The notes under the pieces are model-generated. The model ran no database searches. It was not told the origin of the DNA and saw nothing but the letters and a program-made list of their open reading frames with translations. A stretch of DNA of 64,000 nt from contig NZ_CP179211.1 in the NCBI RefSeq assembly GCF_051201665.1, positions 1-64,000 of the forward strand, in the 5' to 3' direction. Numbering within the stretch: the first letter of the stretch is position 1; each line of letters starts with the position of its first letter. The position numbers and the translations under genes are program-made. This document shows positions 1-9,093 of the stretch, in pieces. Source of the DNA: Psychrobium sp051201665. GTDB taxonomy: Bacteria > Pseudomonadota > Gammaproteobacteria > Enterobacterales > Psychrobiaceae.

Positions 1-1
1 C

Positions 2-3000
2 ACGATTGACGAATATGACGGCTCTTCTATGGTCAACCGGTTGGTGTTAGGCGAAGGGGTAACCAGTGAGAGCATATCATTTGCTCGCTCTGGTGATGAC
101 CTTATTGTGTCGATTGGTACGGATAGCGTCACTATTAAACGATACTACGGACATATCTATTATCAAGTTGAAGAAATTGAAGTGGGTGGAGAGGTGTTTA
201 GGCTTGCGACGTTAGCGGCTGCCAATGGTGTTGATGTTCTTGGTGTAAGTGATGAGGCTGATACATTGCACGGTACTGACCAAGTTAATGTCTTTGATGG
301 CCTTGGTGGCGATGACACCCTTTATGGTTATGATGGCGATGATGATATCTCAGGCGGTGACGGTAATGACACGCTCAATGGTGGTAATGACAATGATGCC
401 TTATCGGGCGGTGAAGGCAACGACACATTAAACGGTGATAACGGTGATGATGTGCTTGATGGTGGTGTCGGTGACGATAGCTTGAGTGGCGGCAGCGGCA
501 ATGATGTCTTTACGGGGGGGCAAGGTAACGATCGCTTGAACGGTGGTAGTGGCAGTGATACTTACCACTTTGGTTTAGGTGACGGTCAAGACACGATTGA
601 CGAATATGACAGTGCTTCTACGGTTAACCGATTAGTGTTAGGTGAGGGTATTACGCGTGAAAACATATCATTTGCTCGCTCTGGTGATGACCTTATTGTG
701 TCGATTGGCACGGATAGCGTCACTATCAAACGATACTACGGACATATCTATTATCAAGTTGAAGAAATTGAAGTGGGTGGTGAGGTCTTTAGACTTGCAA
801 CGTTTGCGGCAGCAAATAGTGTGGCAGTGCTTGGCGCTAGTGATGGTGCAAACACGTTACATGGTACGAACCAAGTTAATGTTTTTGATGGTCTTGGTGG
901 CGATGACACCCTTTATGGTTATGATGGCGATGATGATATCTCAGGCGGTGACGGTAATGACACGCTCAATGGTGGTAATGACAATGATGCCTTATCGGGC
1001 GGTGAAGGCAACGACACATTAAACGGTGATAACGGTGATGATGTGCTTGATGGTGGTGTCGGTGACGATAGCTTGAGTGGCGGCAGCGGCAATGATGTCT
1101 TTACGGGGGGGCAAGGTAACGATCGCTTGAACGGTGGTAGTGGCAGTGATACTTACCACTTTGGTTTAGGTGACGGTCAAGACACGATTGACGAATATGA
1201 CAGTGCTTCTACGGTTAACCGATTAGTGTTAGGTGAGGGTATTACGCGTGAAAACATATCATTTGCTCGCTCTGGTGATGACCTTATTGTGTCGATTGGT
1301 ACGGATAGCGTCACTATTAAACGATACTACGGACATATCTATTATCAAGTTGAAGAAATTGAAGTGAGTGGAGAGGTGTTTAGGCTTGCGACGTTAGCGG
1401 CTGCCAATGGTGTTGATGTTCTTGGTGTAAGTGATGAGGCTGATACATTGCACGGTACTGACCAAGTTAATGTCTTTGATGGTCTTGGTGGCGATGACAC
1501 CCTTTATGGTTATGATGGCGATGATGATATCTCAGGCGGTGACGGTAATGACACGCTCAATGGTGGTAATGACAATGATGCCTTATCGGGCGGTGAAGGC
1601 AACGACACATTAAACGGTGATAACGGTGATGATGTGCTTGATGGTGGTGTCGGTGACGATAGCTTGAGTGGCGGCAGCGGCAATGATGTCTTTACGGGGG
1701 GGCAAGGTAACGATCGCTTGAACGGTGGTAGTGGCAGTGATACTTACCACTTTGGTTTAGGTGACGGTCAAGACACGATTGACGAATATGACAGTGCTTC
1801 TACGGTTAACCGATTAGTGTTAGGTGAGGGTATTACGCGTGAAAACATATCATTTGCTCGCTCTGGTGATGACCTTATTGTGTCGATTGGCACGGATAGC
1901 GTCACTATCAAACGATACTACGGACATATCTATTATCAAGTTGAAGAAATTGAAGTGAGTGGAGAGGTCTTTAGGCTTGCGACGTTAGCGGCTGCCAATG
2001 GTGTTGATGTTCTTGGTGTAAGTGATGAGGCTGATACATTGCACGGTACTGACCAAGTTAATGTCTTTGATGGTCTTGGTGGCGATGACACCCTTTATGG
2101 TTATGATGGCGATGATGATATCTCAGGCGGTGACGGTAATGACACGCTCAATGGTGGTAATGACAATGATGCCTTATCGGGCGGTGAAGGCAACGACACA
2201 TTAAACGGTGATAACGGTGATGATGTGCTTGATGGTGGTGTCGGTGACGATAGCTTGAGTGGCGGCAGCGGCAATGATGTCTTTACGGGGGGGCAAGGTA
2301 ACGATCGCTTGAACGGTGGTAGTGGCAGTGATACTTACCACTTTGGTTTAGGTGACGGTCAAGACACGATTGACGAATATGACAGTGCTTCTACGGTTAA
2401 CCGATTAGTGTTAGGTGAGGGTATTACGCGTGAAAACATATCATTTGCTCGCTCTGGTGATGACCTTATTGTGTCGATTGGCACGGATAGCGTCACTATC
2501 AAACGATACTACGGACATATCTATTATCAAGTTGAAGAAATTGAAGTGGGTGGTGAGGTCTTTAGACTTGCAACGTTTGCGGCAGCAAATAGTGTGGCAG
2601 TGCTTGGCGCTAGTGATGGTGCAAACACGTTACATGGTACGAACCAAGTTAATGTTTTTGATGGTCTTGGTGGCGATGACACCCTTTATGGTTATGATGG
2701 CGATGATGATATCTCAGGCGGTGACGGTAATGACACGCTCAATGGTGGTAATGACAATGATGCCTTATCGGGCGGTGAAGGCAACGACACATTAAACGGT
2801 GATAACGGTGATGATGTGCTTGATGGTGGTGTCGGTGACGATAGCTTGAGTGGCGGCAGCGGCAATGATGTCTTTACGGGGGGGCAAGGTAACGATCGCT
2901 TGAACGGTGGTAGTGGCAGTGATACTTACCACTTTGGTTTAGGTGACGGTCAAGACACGATTGACGAATATGACAGTGCTTCTACGGTTAACCGATTAGT

Positions 3001-6000
3001 GTTAGGTGAGGGTATTACGCGTGAAAACATATCATTTGCTCGCTCTGGTGATGACCTTATTGTGTCGATTGGTACGGATAGCGTCACTATTAAACGATAC
3101 TACGGACATATCTATTATCAAGTTGAAGAAATTGAAGTGGGTGGAGAGGTGTTTAGGCTTGCGACGTTAGCGGCTGCCAATGGTGTTGATGTTCTTGGTG
3201 TAAGTGATGAGGCTGATACATTGCACGGTACTGACCAAGTTAATGTCTTTGATGGCCTTGGTGGCGATGACACCCTTTATGGTTATGATGGCGATGATGA
3301 TATCTCAGGCGGTGACGGTAATGACACGCTCAATGGTGGTAATGACAATGATGCCTTATCGGGCGGTGAAGGCAACGACACATTAAACGGTGATAACGGT
3401 GATGATGTGCTTGATGGTGGTGTCGGTGACGATAGCTTGAGTGGCGGCAGCGGCAATGATGTCTTTACGGGGGGGCAAGGTAACGATCGCTTGAACGGTG
3501 GTAGTGGCAGTGATACTTACCACTTTGGTTTAGGTGACGGTCAAGACACGATTGACGAATATGACAGTGCTTCTACGGTTAACCGATTAGTGTTAGGTGA
3601 GGGTATTACGCGTGAAAACATATCATTTGCTCGCTCTGGTGATGACCTTATTGTGTCGATTGGCACGGATAGCGTCACTATCAAACGATACTACGGACAT
3701 ATCTATTATCAAGTTGAAGAAATTGAAGTGAGTGGAGAGGTCTTTAGGCTTGCGACGTTAGCGGCTGCCAATGGTGTTGATGTTCTTGGTGTAAGTGATG
3801 AGGCTGATACATTGCACGGTACTGACCAAGTTAATGTCTTTGATGGTCTTGGTGGCGATGACACCCTTTATGGTTATGATGGCGATGATGATATCTCAGG
3901 CGGTGACGGTAATGACACGCTCAATGGTGGTAATGACAATGATGCCTTATCGGGCGGTGAAGGCAACGACACATTAAACGGTGATAACGGTGATGATGTG
4001 CTTGATGGTGGTGTCGGTGACGATAGCTTGAGTGGCGGCAGCGGCAATGATGTCTTTACGGGGGGGCAAGGTAACGATCGCTTGAACGGTGGTAGTGGCA
4101 GTGATACTTACCACTTTGGTTTAGGTGACGGTCAAGACACGATTGACGAATATGACAGTGCTTCTACGGTTAACCGATTAGTGTTAGGTGAGGGTATTAC
4201 GCGTGAAAACATATCATTTGCTCGCTCTGGTGATGACCTTATTGTGTCGATTGGCACGGATAGCGTCACTATCAAACGATACTACGGACATATCTATTAT
4301 CAAGTTGAAGAAATTGAAGTGGGTGGTGAGGTCTTTAGACTTGCAACGTTTGCGGCAGCAAATAGTGTGGCAGTGCTTGGCGCTAGTGATGGTGCAAACA
4401 CGTTACATGGTACGAACCAAGTTAATGTCTTTGATGGTCTTGGTGGCGATGACACCCTTTATGGTTATGATGGCGATGATGATATCTCCGGTGGTGACGG
4501 TAATGACACGCTCAATGGTGGTAATGACAATGATGTTCTGTCGGGCGGTGAAGGCAACGACACATTAAACGGTGATAACGGTGATGATGTGCTTGATGGT
4601 GGTGTCGGTGACGATAGCTTGAGTGGCGGCAGCGGCAATGATGTCTTTACGGGGGGGCAAGGTAACGATCGCTTGAACGGTGGTAGTGGCAGTGATACTT
4701 ACCACTTTGCTATAGGTGATGGTCAAGACACGATTGACGAATATGACAGTGCTTCTACGGTTAACCGATTAGTGTTAGGTGAGGGTATTACGCGTGAAAA
4801 CATATCATTTGCTCGCTCTGGTGATGACCTTATTGTGTCGATTGGCACGGATAGCGTCACTATCAAACGATACTACGGACATATCTATTATCAAGTTGAA
4901 GAAATTGAAGTGGGTGGTGAGGTCTTTAGACTTGCAACGTTTGCGGCAGCAAATAGTGTGGCAGTGCTTGGCGCTAGTGATGGTGCAAACACGTTACATG
5001 GTACGAACAAAGTTAATGTTTTTGATGGTCTTGGTGGCGATGACACCCTTTATGGTTATGATGGCGATGATGATATCTCAGGCGGTGACGGTAATGACAC
5101 GCTCAATGGTGGTAATGACAATGATGCCTTATCGGGCGGTGAAGGCAACGACACATTAAACGGTGATAACGGTGATGATGTGCTTGATGGTGGTGTCGGT
5201 GACGATAGCTTGAGTGGCGGCAATGGTAATGATGTGCTAGACGGTGGTATTGGACATGACTCGCTCAAAGGAGGAAACGGCGACGATGTATATATTTGGG
5301 AAGAAGGTGATGGCTCAGAAGTTATCACTGAAAGCAGGAGTGGTGGATTAGATAAACTAATCTTAAAAAACCTAACAGTTTCTGATCTTGTTTTTACTCA
5401 AAGCCTAGAAAATACACGAGATCTTATTATTACAAGTAAATTGACTAATGAATCTGTTACGTTACTTCAGTCATATCGTAATAATGGTGCTGGTTATAAT
5501 GAAGGAATAAATTTGATTGAGTTTGCGGATGGTACTATTTGGGATCAAAATGAAATGCGTGAGAATGCAGTTCTACAGGGAACTAATTCAGCCGACACTA
5601 TTCAAGGTGACGACTATTACGGTGAACGAATCTATGGTGCTGAAGGGAATGATATTATTCATGCTAATGGCGGCGATGATACCATATATGGTGGTATAGG
5701 AAATGACTCGCTGCATGCTGGTGTTGGCAACGATACTTTAAAAGGAGAACTTGGAGATGATACCCTCGATGGTGGTGCTGGAATTGACACCTTAATAGGA
5801 GGAATCGGAAATGATTCACTATCTGGAGGTCAAGGGGATGATATTTATATTTGGGGCATTGGTGATGGTAACGATGTAATCACTGAAAATAGTAATGGTG
5901 GTGTAGACAAGCTAGTTCTCGATGGCCTAAATATGTCAGACGTTTCATTTACACAAAGTTTAACTGGTCCACGTGATCTGATCGTTACAAATAACATAAC

Positions 6001-6694
6001 AAGTGAATCTATTACTCTGCTCAAATCATATCGAGTAAATGGAGCAGGTAATAACGAAGGTGTGAATTTAATTGAGTTTGAGGATGGTACTATTTGGGAT
6101 CAAAATGAAATGCGTGAAAATGCAATTCTACAAGGAACCGATATTGCCGATACTATCCAGGGCGATGATTATTACGGTGAACGAATTTTTGGTGCTGGAG
6201 GCAATGATATGATTCACGGCAATGGCGGTGATGATATCTTAAGTGGTGGCATAGGGAATGATTCACTTATCGGGGGAGACGGTAATGATATTTACTTATT
6301 TAATATTGGTGATGGTGAGGATTTGATCTCTGACTCAATTGGTATGGATAAAGTCATTTTTGGTAGTAATATTTCGGTTGATAATATTAGCATAAGCCGT
6401 ATTGGTGAAAATATAGTTATTGAATTGTTGAATGAAGACGGAGATGTTACATCTGATAAGATCACTCTAGAAAATTGGTTTGCAGACTCAACTAATATAA
6501 TTGAATCTTTTGAGTTTTTTGATGGAACTGTAATTACGGCAGAAGAACTTTTAATTAAACTTAGTAACTCAGCTCAATTTGAAGCATCTTTCAATTCTTT
6601 GATTCAAGAATACTCGAGCTTTAATGATGAGACGGATGAATCTATGTTTGATAAAAAGAATTATACTGCTCTACCTATTATTACTGATTATTAG
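2..6694 (+). CDS. Giant RTX calcium-binding repeat protein, 5' end outside window
   Basis: The frame is open from base 2, and the first Met (base 29) lies inside a repeat unit, so the true start is left of the window; at least 2,230 residues are present. Nine 197-residue units each hold a block of GGxGxDxLx nonapeptides (for example GGDGNDTLNGG) followed by a non-repeat segment containing VNRLVLGEGIT and DSVTIKRYYG, which resembles the haemolysin-type calcium-binding-related domain. The last ~450 residues hold diverged units and a tail ending in TALPIITDY. RTX proteins are typically exported by type I secretion through an uncleaved C-terminal signal and fold on Ca2+. No type I exporter gene is visible here. 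Adhesin or toxin cannot be decided without the N-terminus. Confidence 0.9.
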   Translation, partial: TIDEYDGSSMVNRLVLGEGVTSESISFARSGDDLIVSIGTDSVTIKRYYGHIYYQVEEIEVGGEVFRLATLAAANGVDVLGVSDEADTLHGTDQVNVFDGLGGDDTLYGYDGDDDISGGDGNDTLNGGNDNDALSGGEGNDTLNGDNGDDVLDGGVGDDSLSGGSGNDVFTGGQGNDRLNGGSGSDTYHFGLGDGQDTIDEYDSASTVNRLVLGEGITRENISFARSGDDLIVSIGTDSVTIKRYYGHIYYQVEEIEVGGEVFRLATFAAANSVAVLGASDGANTLHGTNQVNVFDGLGGDDTLYGYDGDDDISGGDGNDTLNGGNDNDALSGGEGNDTLNGDNGDDVLDGGVGDDSLSGGSGNDVFTGGQGNDRLNGGSGSDTYHFGLGDGQDTIDEYDSASTVNRLVLGEGITRENISFARSGDDLIVSIGTDSVTIKRYYGHIYYQVEEIEVSGEVFRLATLAAANGVDVLGVSDEADTLHGTDQVNVFDGLGGDDTLYGYDGDDDISGGDGNDTLNGGNDNDALSGGEGNDTLNGDNGDDVLDGGVGDDSLSGGSGNDVFTGGQGNDRLNGGSGSDTYHFGLGDGQDTIDEYDSASTVNRLVLGEGITRENISFARSGDDLIVSIGTDSVTIKRYYGHIYYQVEEIEVSGEVFRLATLAAANGVDVLGVSDEADTLHGTDQVNVFDGLGGDDTLYGYDGDDDISGGDGNDTLNGGNDNDALSGGEGNDTLNGDNGDDVLDGGVGDDSLSGGSGNDVFTGGQGNDRLNGGSGSDTYHFGLGDGQDTIDEYDSASTVNRLVLGEGITRENISFARSGDDLIVSIGTDSVTIKRYYGHIYYQVEEIEVGGEVFRLATFAAANSVAVLGASDGANTLHGTNQVNVFDGLGGDDTLYGYDGDDDISGGDGNDTLNGGNDNDALSGGEGNDTLNGDNGDDVLDGGVGDDSLSGGSGNDVFTGGQGNDRLNGGSGSDTYHFGLGDGQDTIDEYDSASTVNRLVLGEGITRENISFARSGDDLIVSIGTDSVTIKRYYGHIYYQVEEIEVGGEVFRLATLAAANGVDVLGVSDEADTLHGTDQVNVFDGLGGDDTLYGYDGDDDISGGDGNDTLNGGNDNDALSGGEGNDTLNGDNGDDVLDGGVGDDSLSGGSGNDVFTGGQGNDRLNGGSGSDTYHFGLGDGQDTIDEYDSASTVNRLVLGEGITRENISFARSGDDLIVSIGTDSVTIKRYYGHIYYQVEEIEVSGEVFRLATLAAANGVDVLGVSDEADTLHGTDQVNVFDGLGGDDTLYGYDGDDDISGGDGNDTLNGGNDNDALSGGEGNDTLNGDNGDDVLDGGVGDDSLSGGSGNDVFTGGQGNDRLNGGSGSDTYHFGLGDGQDTIDEYDSASTVNRLVLGEGITRENISFARSGDDLIVSIGTDSVTIKRYYGHIYYQVEEIEVGGEVFRLATFAAANSVAVLGASDGANTLHGTNQVNVFDGLGGDDTLYGYDGDDDISGGDGNDTLNGGNDNDVLSGGEGNDTLNGDNGDDVLDGGVGDDSLSGGSGNDVFTGGQGNDRLNGGSGSDTYHFAIGDGQDTIDEYDSASTVNRLVLGEGITRENISFARSGDDLIVSIGTDSVTIKRYYGHIYYQVEEIEVGGEVFRLATFAAANSVAVLGASDGANTLHGTNKVNVFDGLGGDDTLYGYDGDDDISGGDGNDTLNGGNDNDALSGGEGNDTLNGDNGDDVLDGGVGDDSLSGGNGNDVLDGGIGHDSLKGGNGDDVYIWEEGDGSEVITESRSGGLDKLILKNLTVSDLVFTQSLENTRDLIITSKLTNESVTLLQSYRNNGAGYNEGINLIEFADGTIWDQNEMRENAVLQGTNSADTIQGDDYYGERIYGAEGNDIIHANGGDDTIYGGIGNDSLHAGVGNDTLKGELGDDTLDGGAGIDTLIGGIGNDSLSGGQGDDIYIWGIGDGNDVITENSNGGVDKLVLDGLNMSDVSFTQSLTGPRDLIVTNNITSESITLLKSYRVNGAGNNEGVNLIEFEDGTIWDQNEMRENAILQGTDIADTIQGDDYYGERIFGAGGNDMIHGNGGDDILSGGIGNDSLIGGDGNDIYLFNIGDGEDLISDSIGMDKVIFGSNISVDNISISRIGENIVIELLNEDGDVTSDKITLENWFADSTNIIESFEFFDGTVITAEELLIKLSNSAQFEASFNSLIQEYSSFNDETDESMFDKKNYTALPIITDY
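29..5347 (+). repeat. Nine tandem 591-bp (197-aa) RTX units
   Basis: The units repeat with an exact 591-bp period. Two main types differ in the segment before the nonapeptides: type A has LAAANGVDVLGVSDEAD, type B has FAAANSVAVLGASDGAN. The order is A B A A B A A B B. Neighbouring units differ by only a few bases, so recent duplication or gene conversion is homogenising them. The last unit diverges after about 5215. Confidence 0.93.
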
Positions 6695-6843
6695 ATCGAT
6701 CTACCTATAACTTTAAGCTCTCTTCTATTATTTTATTTTGATTCTGGAGGAGAGTTTTTCACTCATTATATTGTAACTATTCACTAGGGAAAATTATTTT
6801 CTAAGGATCCTTTTTAGCTATTGACCGATCCTGCCAGTATGCC

Positions 6844-6875
6844 AAGCTAGGGCTATGACTTAATCGCCCTAGCTT
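6844..6875 (+). promoter_or_regulatory. Perfect 10-bp stem-loop directly before the IS66 transposase start
   Basis: AAGCTAGGGC (6844-6853) and GCCCTAGCTT (6866-6875) form a perfect stem with a 12-nt loop, ending two bases before the ATG at 6878. No Shine-Dalgarno sequence is visible. The hairpin would place the start codon at the stem foot and could damp translation driven by outside transcripts, as known for other insertion sequences; that role is inference. Confidence 0.6.
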
Positions 6876-6877
6876 CA

Positions 6878-8317
6878 ATGAACTTAAACAGCATCAACAT
6901 CACTGAAATAGTTGAGCAAACTAAAGCTCAGTTACAAGAAGATAAGACACTCACGCCTGCGTTGAAGATGTCTATCGAGCTTATTCTTGTTATCGTTGTT
7001 ATGCTTGCCAGTAAATTGGGACTTAACAGTAAAAATAGTAGTATCCCGCCATCAAAAGATATTAACCGAGAAAAACAAACCAAAGCTAAATCAGATAAGC
7101 TAGCGGGTGGACAAAAAGGCCGAACGGGTAAAACGCTGACTCAAACAGAAACGCCCGATGAGATAGAAGTCATTTTAGTTGACCGAGACATGTTACCTCA
7201 AGGACGTTATCGTGAGGTGGGTTTTCAAAAGCGGCAAGTTGTCGATATCGACATCAGTAAAGTGGTGACAGAATACCAAGCGCAAATTCTGGAAAATGCG
7301 CAAGGAAAGCGTTTTGTGGGTGAATTTCCAGAAGGCGTTAACAGTCCGATCCAGTATGGCGTTGGTGTGAAAGCGCATGCCGTTTACTTATCCCAATATC
7401 AATTACTTCCTTATAATCGTATTGAAGAATACTTTGCCGACCAGCTCGGTCTCCCCGTCAGTGCGGGTAGTTTGTTTAACTTTAATGAGCAAGCCGCTGC
7501 ACTGGTCAAGTCATCAGGTGCAGAAGATATCATAAAAACGGCATTACAAAGCCCTCATCAAACATTACATGTTGATGAAACAGGTATTAATATCGGCGGA
7601 AAACGGCGATGGCTTCATGGCGCGTCAACGACATGGTGGACGTATTTTTATCCTCATGAAAAAAGAGGAAAAATAGCGATGGATGACGCCGATATTCTTC
7701 CTCACTTTAGTGGTGTACTGTGTCATGACCATTGGAAACCGTATTATCAATATACCAAGTGCCAACATGCCTTATGCAATGCTCATCATATCCGAGAGTT
7801 AGAAAGAGCATGGGAGCAAGATGGCATGCAATGGGCGAAGGCGTTGCAAACCTTACTGAAGGACATGAATAAACATCAAATTGATAACCCCAACTTAGAC
7901 GAAGACACTAAGCGGCAATACTTAACGCAATATCAAAAAATACTAGCCGCAGGTGAAATTGAATGTCCAGCGCCAGATGAAAACAGCCGAATAAAAGGTC
8001 AGCGAGGGCGATTAAAACGAACAAAATCCAGAGCATTGTTAGAGCGATTAAGAGATTATCAAGATGATGTCTTACGCTTTCTGACGAGCACTGCTGTCCC
8101 ATTTACCAATAATCAAGGCGAGAATGATATTAGGATGACAAAAGTTCATCAAAAAATATCTGGATGCTTTAGAAGTATGCAAGGCGCAGAGATGTTCTGT
8201 TTGATCAGAAGCTATTTATCGACTTGCAGAAAACAATATGTATCTGCAAGCCTAGCCCTTGAATTGCTATTCAAAAATCAGCTTCCAGATGTATTTATTG
8301 AAGATAAGGCTGAATAG
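6878..8317 (+). CDS. tnpC: IS66-family transposase
   Basis: The 479-residue protein has the IS66 TnpC layout: an N-terminal helical region, a basic stretch with the NSSIPPSKD motif typical of the family (around residues 52-60), then a DDE core. Likely catalytic residues are Asp in HVDETG, Asp in CHDHWKPYY and Glu in NNQGENDIR near the C-terminus, and the Cys/His-rich CNAHHIRELE segment is typical too. It catalyses transposition of its own element. The reading frame is intact and full length for the ISBst12-like branch, so it may be active. Confidence 0.93.
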   Translation: MNLNSINITEIVEQTKAQLQEDKTLTPALKMSIELILVIVVMLASKLGLNSKNSSIPPSKDINREKQTKAKSDKLAGGQKGRTGKTLTQTETPDEIEVILVDRDMLPQGRYREVGFQKRQVVDIDISKVVTEYQAQILENAQGKRFVGEFPEGVNSPIQYGVGVKAHAVYLSQYQLLPYNRIEEYFADQLGLPVSAGSLFNFNEQAAALVKSSGAEDIIKTALQSPHQTLHVDETGINIGGKRRWLHGASTTWWTYFYPHEKRGKIAMDDADILPHFSGVLCHDHWKPYYQYTKCQHALCNAHHIRELERAWEQDGMQWAKALQTLLKDMNKHQIDNPNLDEDTKRQYLTQYQKILAAGEIECPAPDENSRIKGQRGRLKRTKSRALLERLRDYQDDVLRFLTSTAVPFTNNQGENDIRMTKVHQKISGCFRSMQGAEMFCLIRSYLSTCRKQYVSASLALELLFKNQLPDVFIEDKAE

Positions 8318-8349
8318 TTACCAAATTTTTTCTTCATTTAACGAAAAAA

Positions 8350-8934
8350 TCAGGTTTTATACTTTAATGAAGCGAGGCGGTTCAAGGTTTGAATAACACT
8401 ATCACTTGTTACATTTGGAAAGTTTTTGCAGTATTGATTCAAAGCCATGTGGCCTATTTGAATTGCATCATTAAGTGAGATAGGTATTCCCATTAATGGT
8501 TTGGACTTTTGGCCAATTTGGGCAAATATCTTCTTTTGTGTGTCATTAGTCTGAAATTTAAAGCTTGCACTTTTATCGTTTCTTTCACCGTAATGCTTAA
8601 ACTCTGAACTCTCCTGTATCAATAACATTGAAGCAATAAAATCTAAAAGATCAGTTTTCGTAAGCTGAATTTGGATCTTATTTCCCCAGTCATATCGTTT
8701 AGGTTTTTCATTATTTTGGCTCGCAATAACTGCTGACTCAATGCGAATCGTTTGAAAAGAATTTCTAGTAGTGTCAGCTTTTATTTCAATTGCTGCTTTA
8801 TTGCCATGCACTTTAAGAGAAAAGTATCGAGTGCTTTTACTCGTAGCCCTTACTGTTTCTTCTTCGCTCTGTGGAGCTTGTTGATGTGTTGGAACTTGTT
8901 CACTTTGCATATATTCGATATATGAGTCGTCCAT
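8350..8934 (-). CDS. Hypothetical protein, unknown family
   Basis: I do not recognise this 194-residue protein. I prefer the Met at 8934 (MDDSYIEYM) because GGAA lies upstream at suitable spacing; an alternative start is at 8967. The N-terminal ~45 residues are polar (QQAPQSEEE), followed by a mixed alpha/beta region with alternating strands (YFSLKVHGNKAAIEIKAD, KIQIQLTKTDLLDFIASMLL) and a C-terminal helical segment. There is no signal peptide or membrane segment. It stands divergent to the Ig-like gene at 9094 and tail-to-tail with the IS66 element, so it is probably transcribed alone. Confidence 0.6.
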   Translation of the reverse strand: MDDSYIEYMQSEQVPTHQQAPQSEEETVRATSKSTRYFSLKVHGNKAAIEIKADTTRNSFQTIRIESAVIASQNNEKPKRYDWGNKIQIQLTKTDLLDFIASMLLIQESSEFKHYGERNDKSASFKFQTNDTQKKIFAQIGQKSKPLMGIPISLNDAIQIGHMALNQYCKNFPNVTSDSVIQTLNRLASLKYKT

Positions 8935-9093
8935 AGTATTTCCGATGTGAATGAAAAAAGTAATCATTACCTATAAATCTAATCGCGCAATTTAATAAAG
9001 GTAAACTTTTTTTTGGAAAATACGGAAAAAAATAAATGGCCTAAAATTGCTATTTAGTATTATTCGGGTAATAAATCATAATTGAGTCTGAAA

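Larger units (their letters stand above)
6773..8321 (+). mobile_element. IS66-family insertion sequence (single-transposase, ISBst12-like)
   Basis: An 11-bp terminal inverted repeat GTAACTATTCA lies at 6773-6783, and its reverse complement at 8311-8321 overlaps the stop codon of the transposase. Only the transposase is present, without the tnpA/tnpB accessory genes of classical IS66. I see no 8-bp target duplication outside these ends (ATTATATT on the left, CAAATTTT on the right), so the exact tips are uncertain. Confidence 0.7.

Noticed and set aside
249..5159. Many 60- and 126-residue frames inside the RTX repeats
   Set aside because: They repeat with the 591-bp unit in another frame of the same DNA and have Met-rich nonsense composition; they are shadows of the RTX frame.
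5056..5328. 90-residue Pro/Ser-rich minus-strand frame
   Set aside because: It is the antisense of GGxGxD repeats, which always reads as Pro/Ser-rich protein.
1..5350. CRISPR-like periodicity
   Set aside because: The period is 591 bp and entirely coding; no short repeat-spacer pattern exists anywhere in the window.
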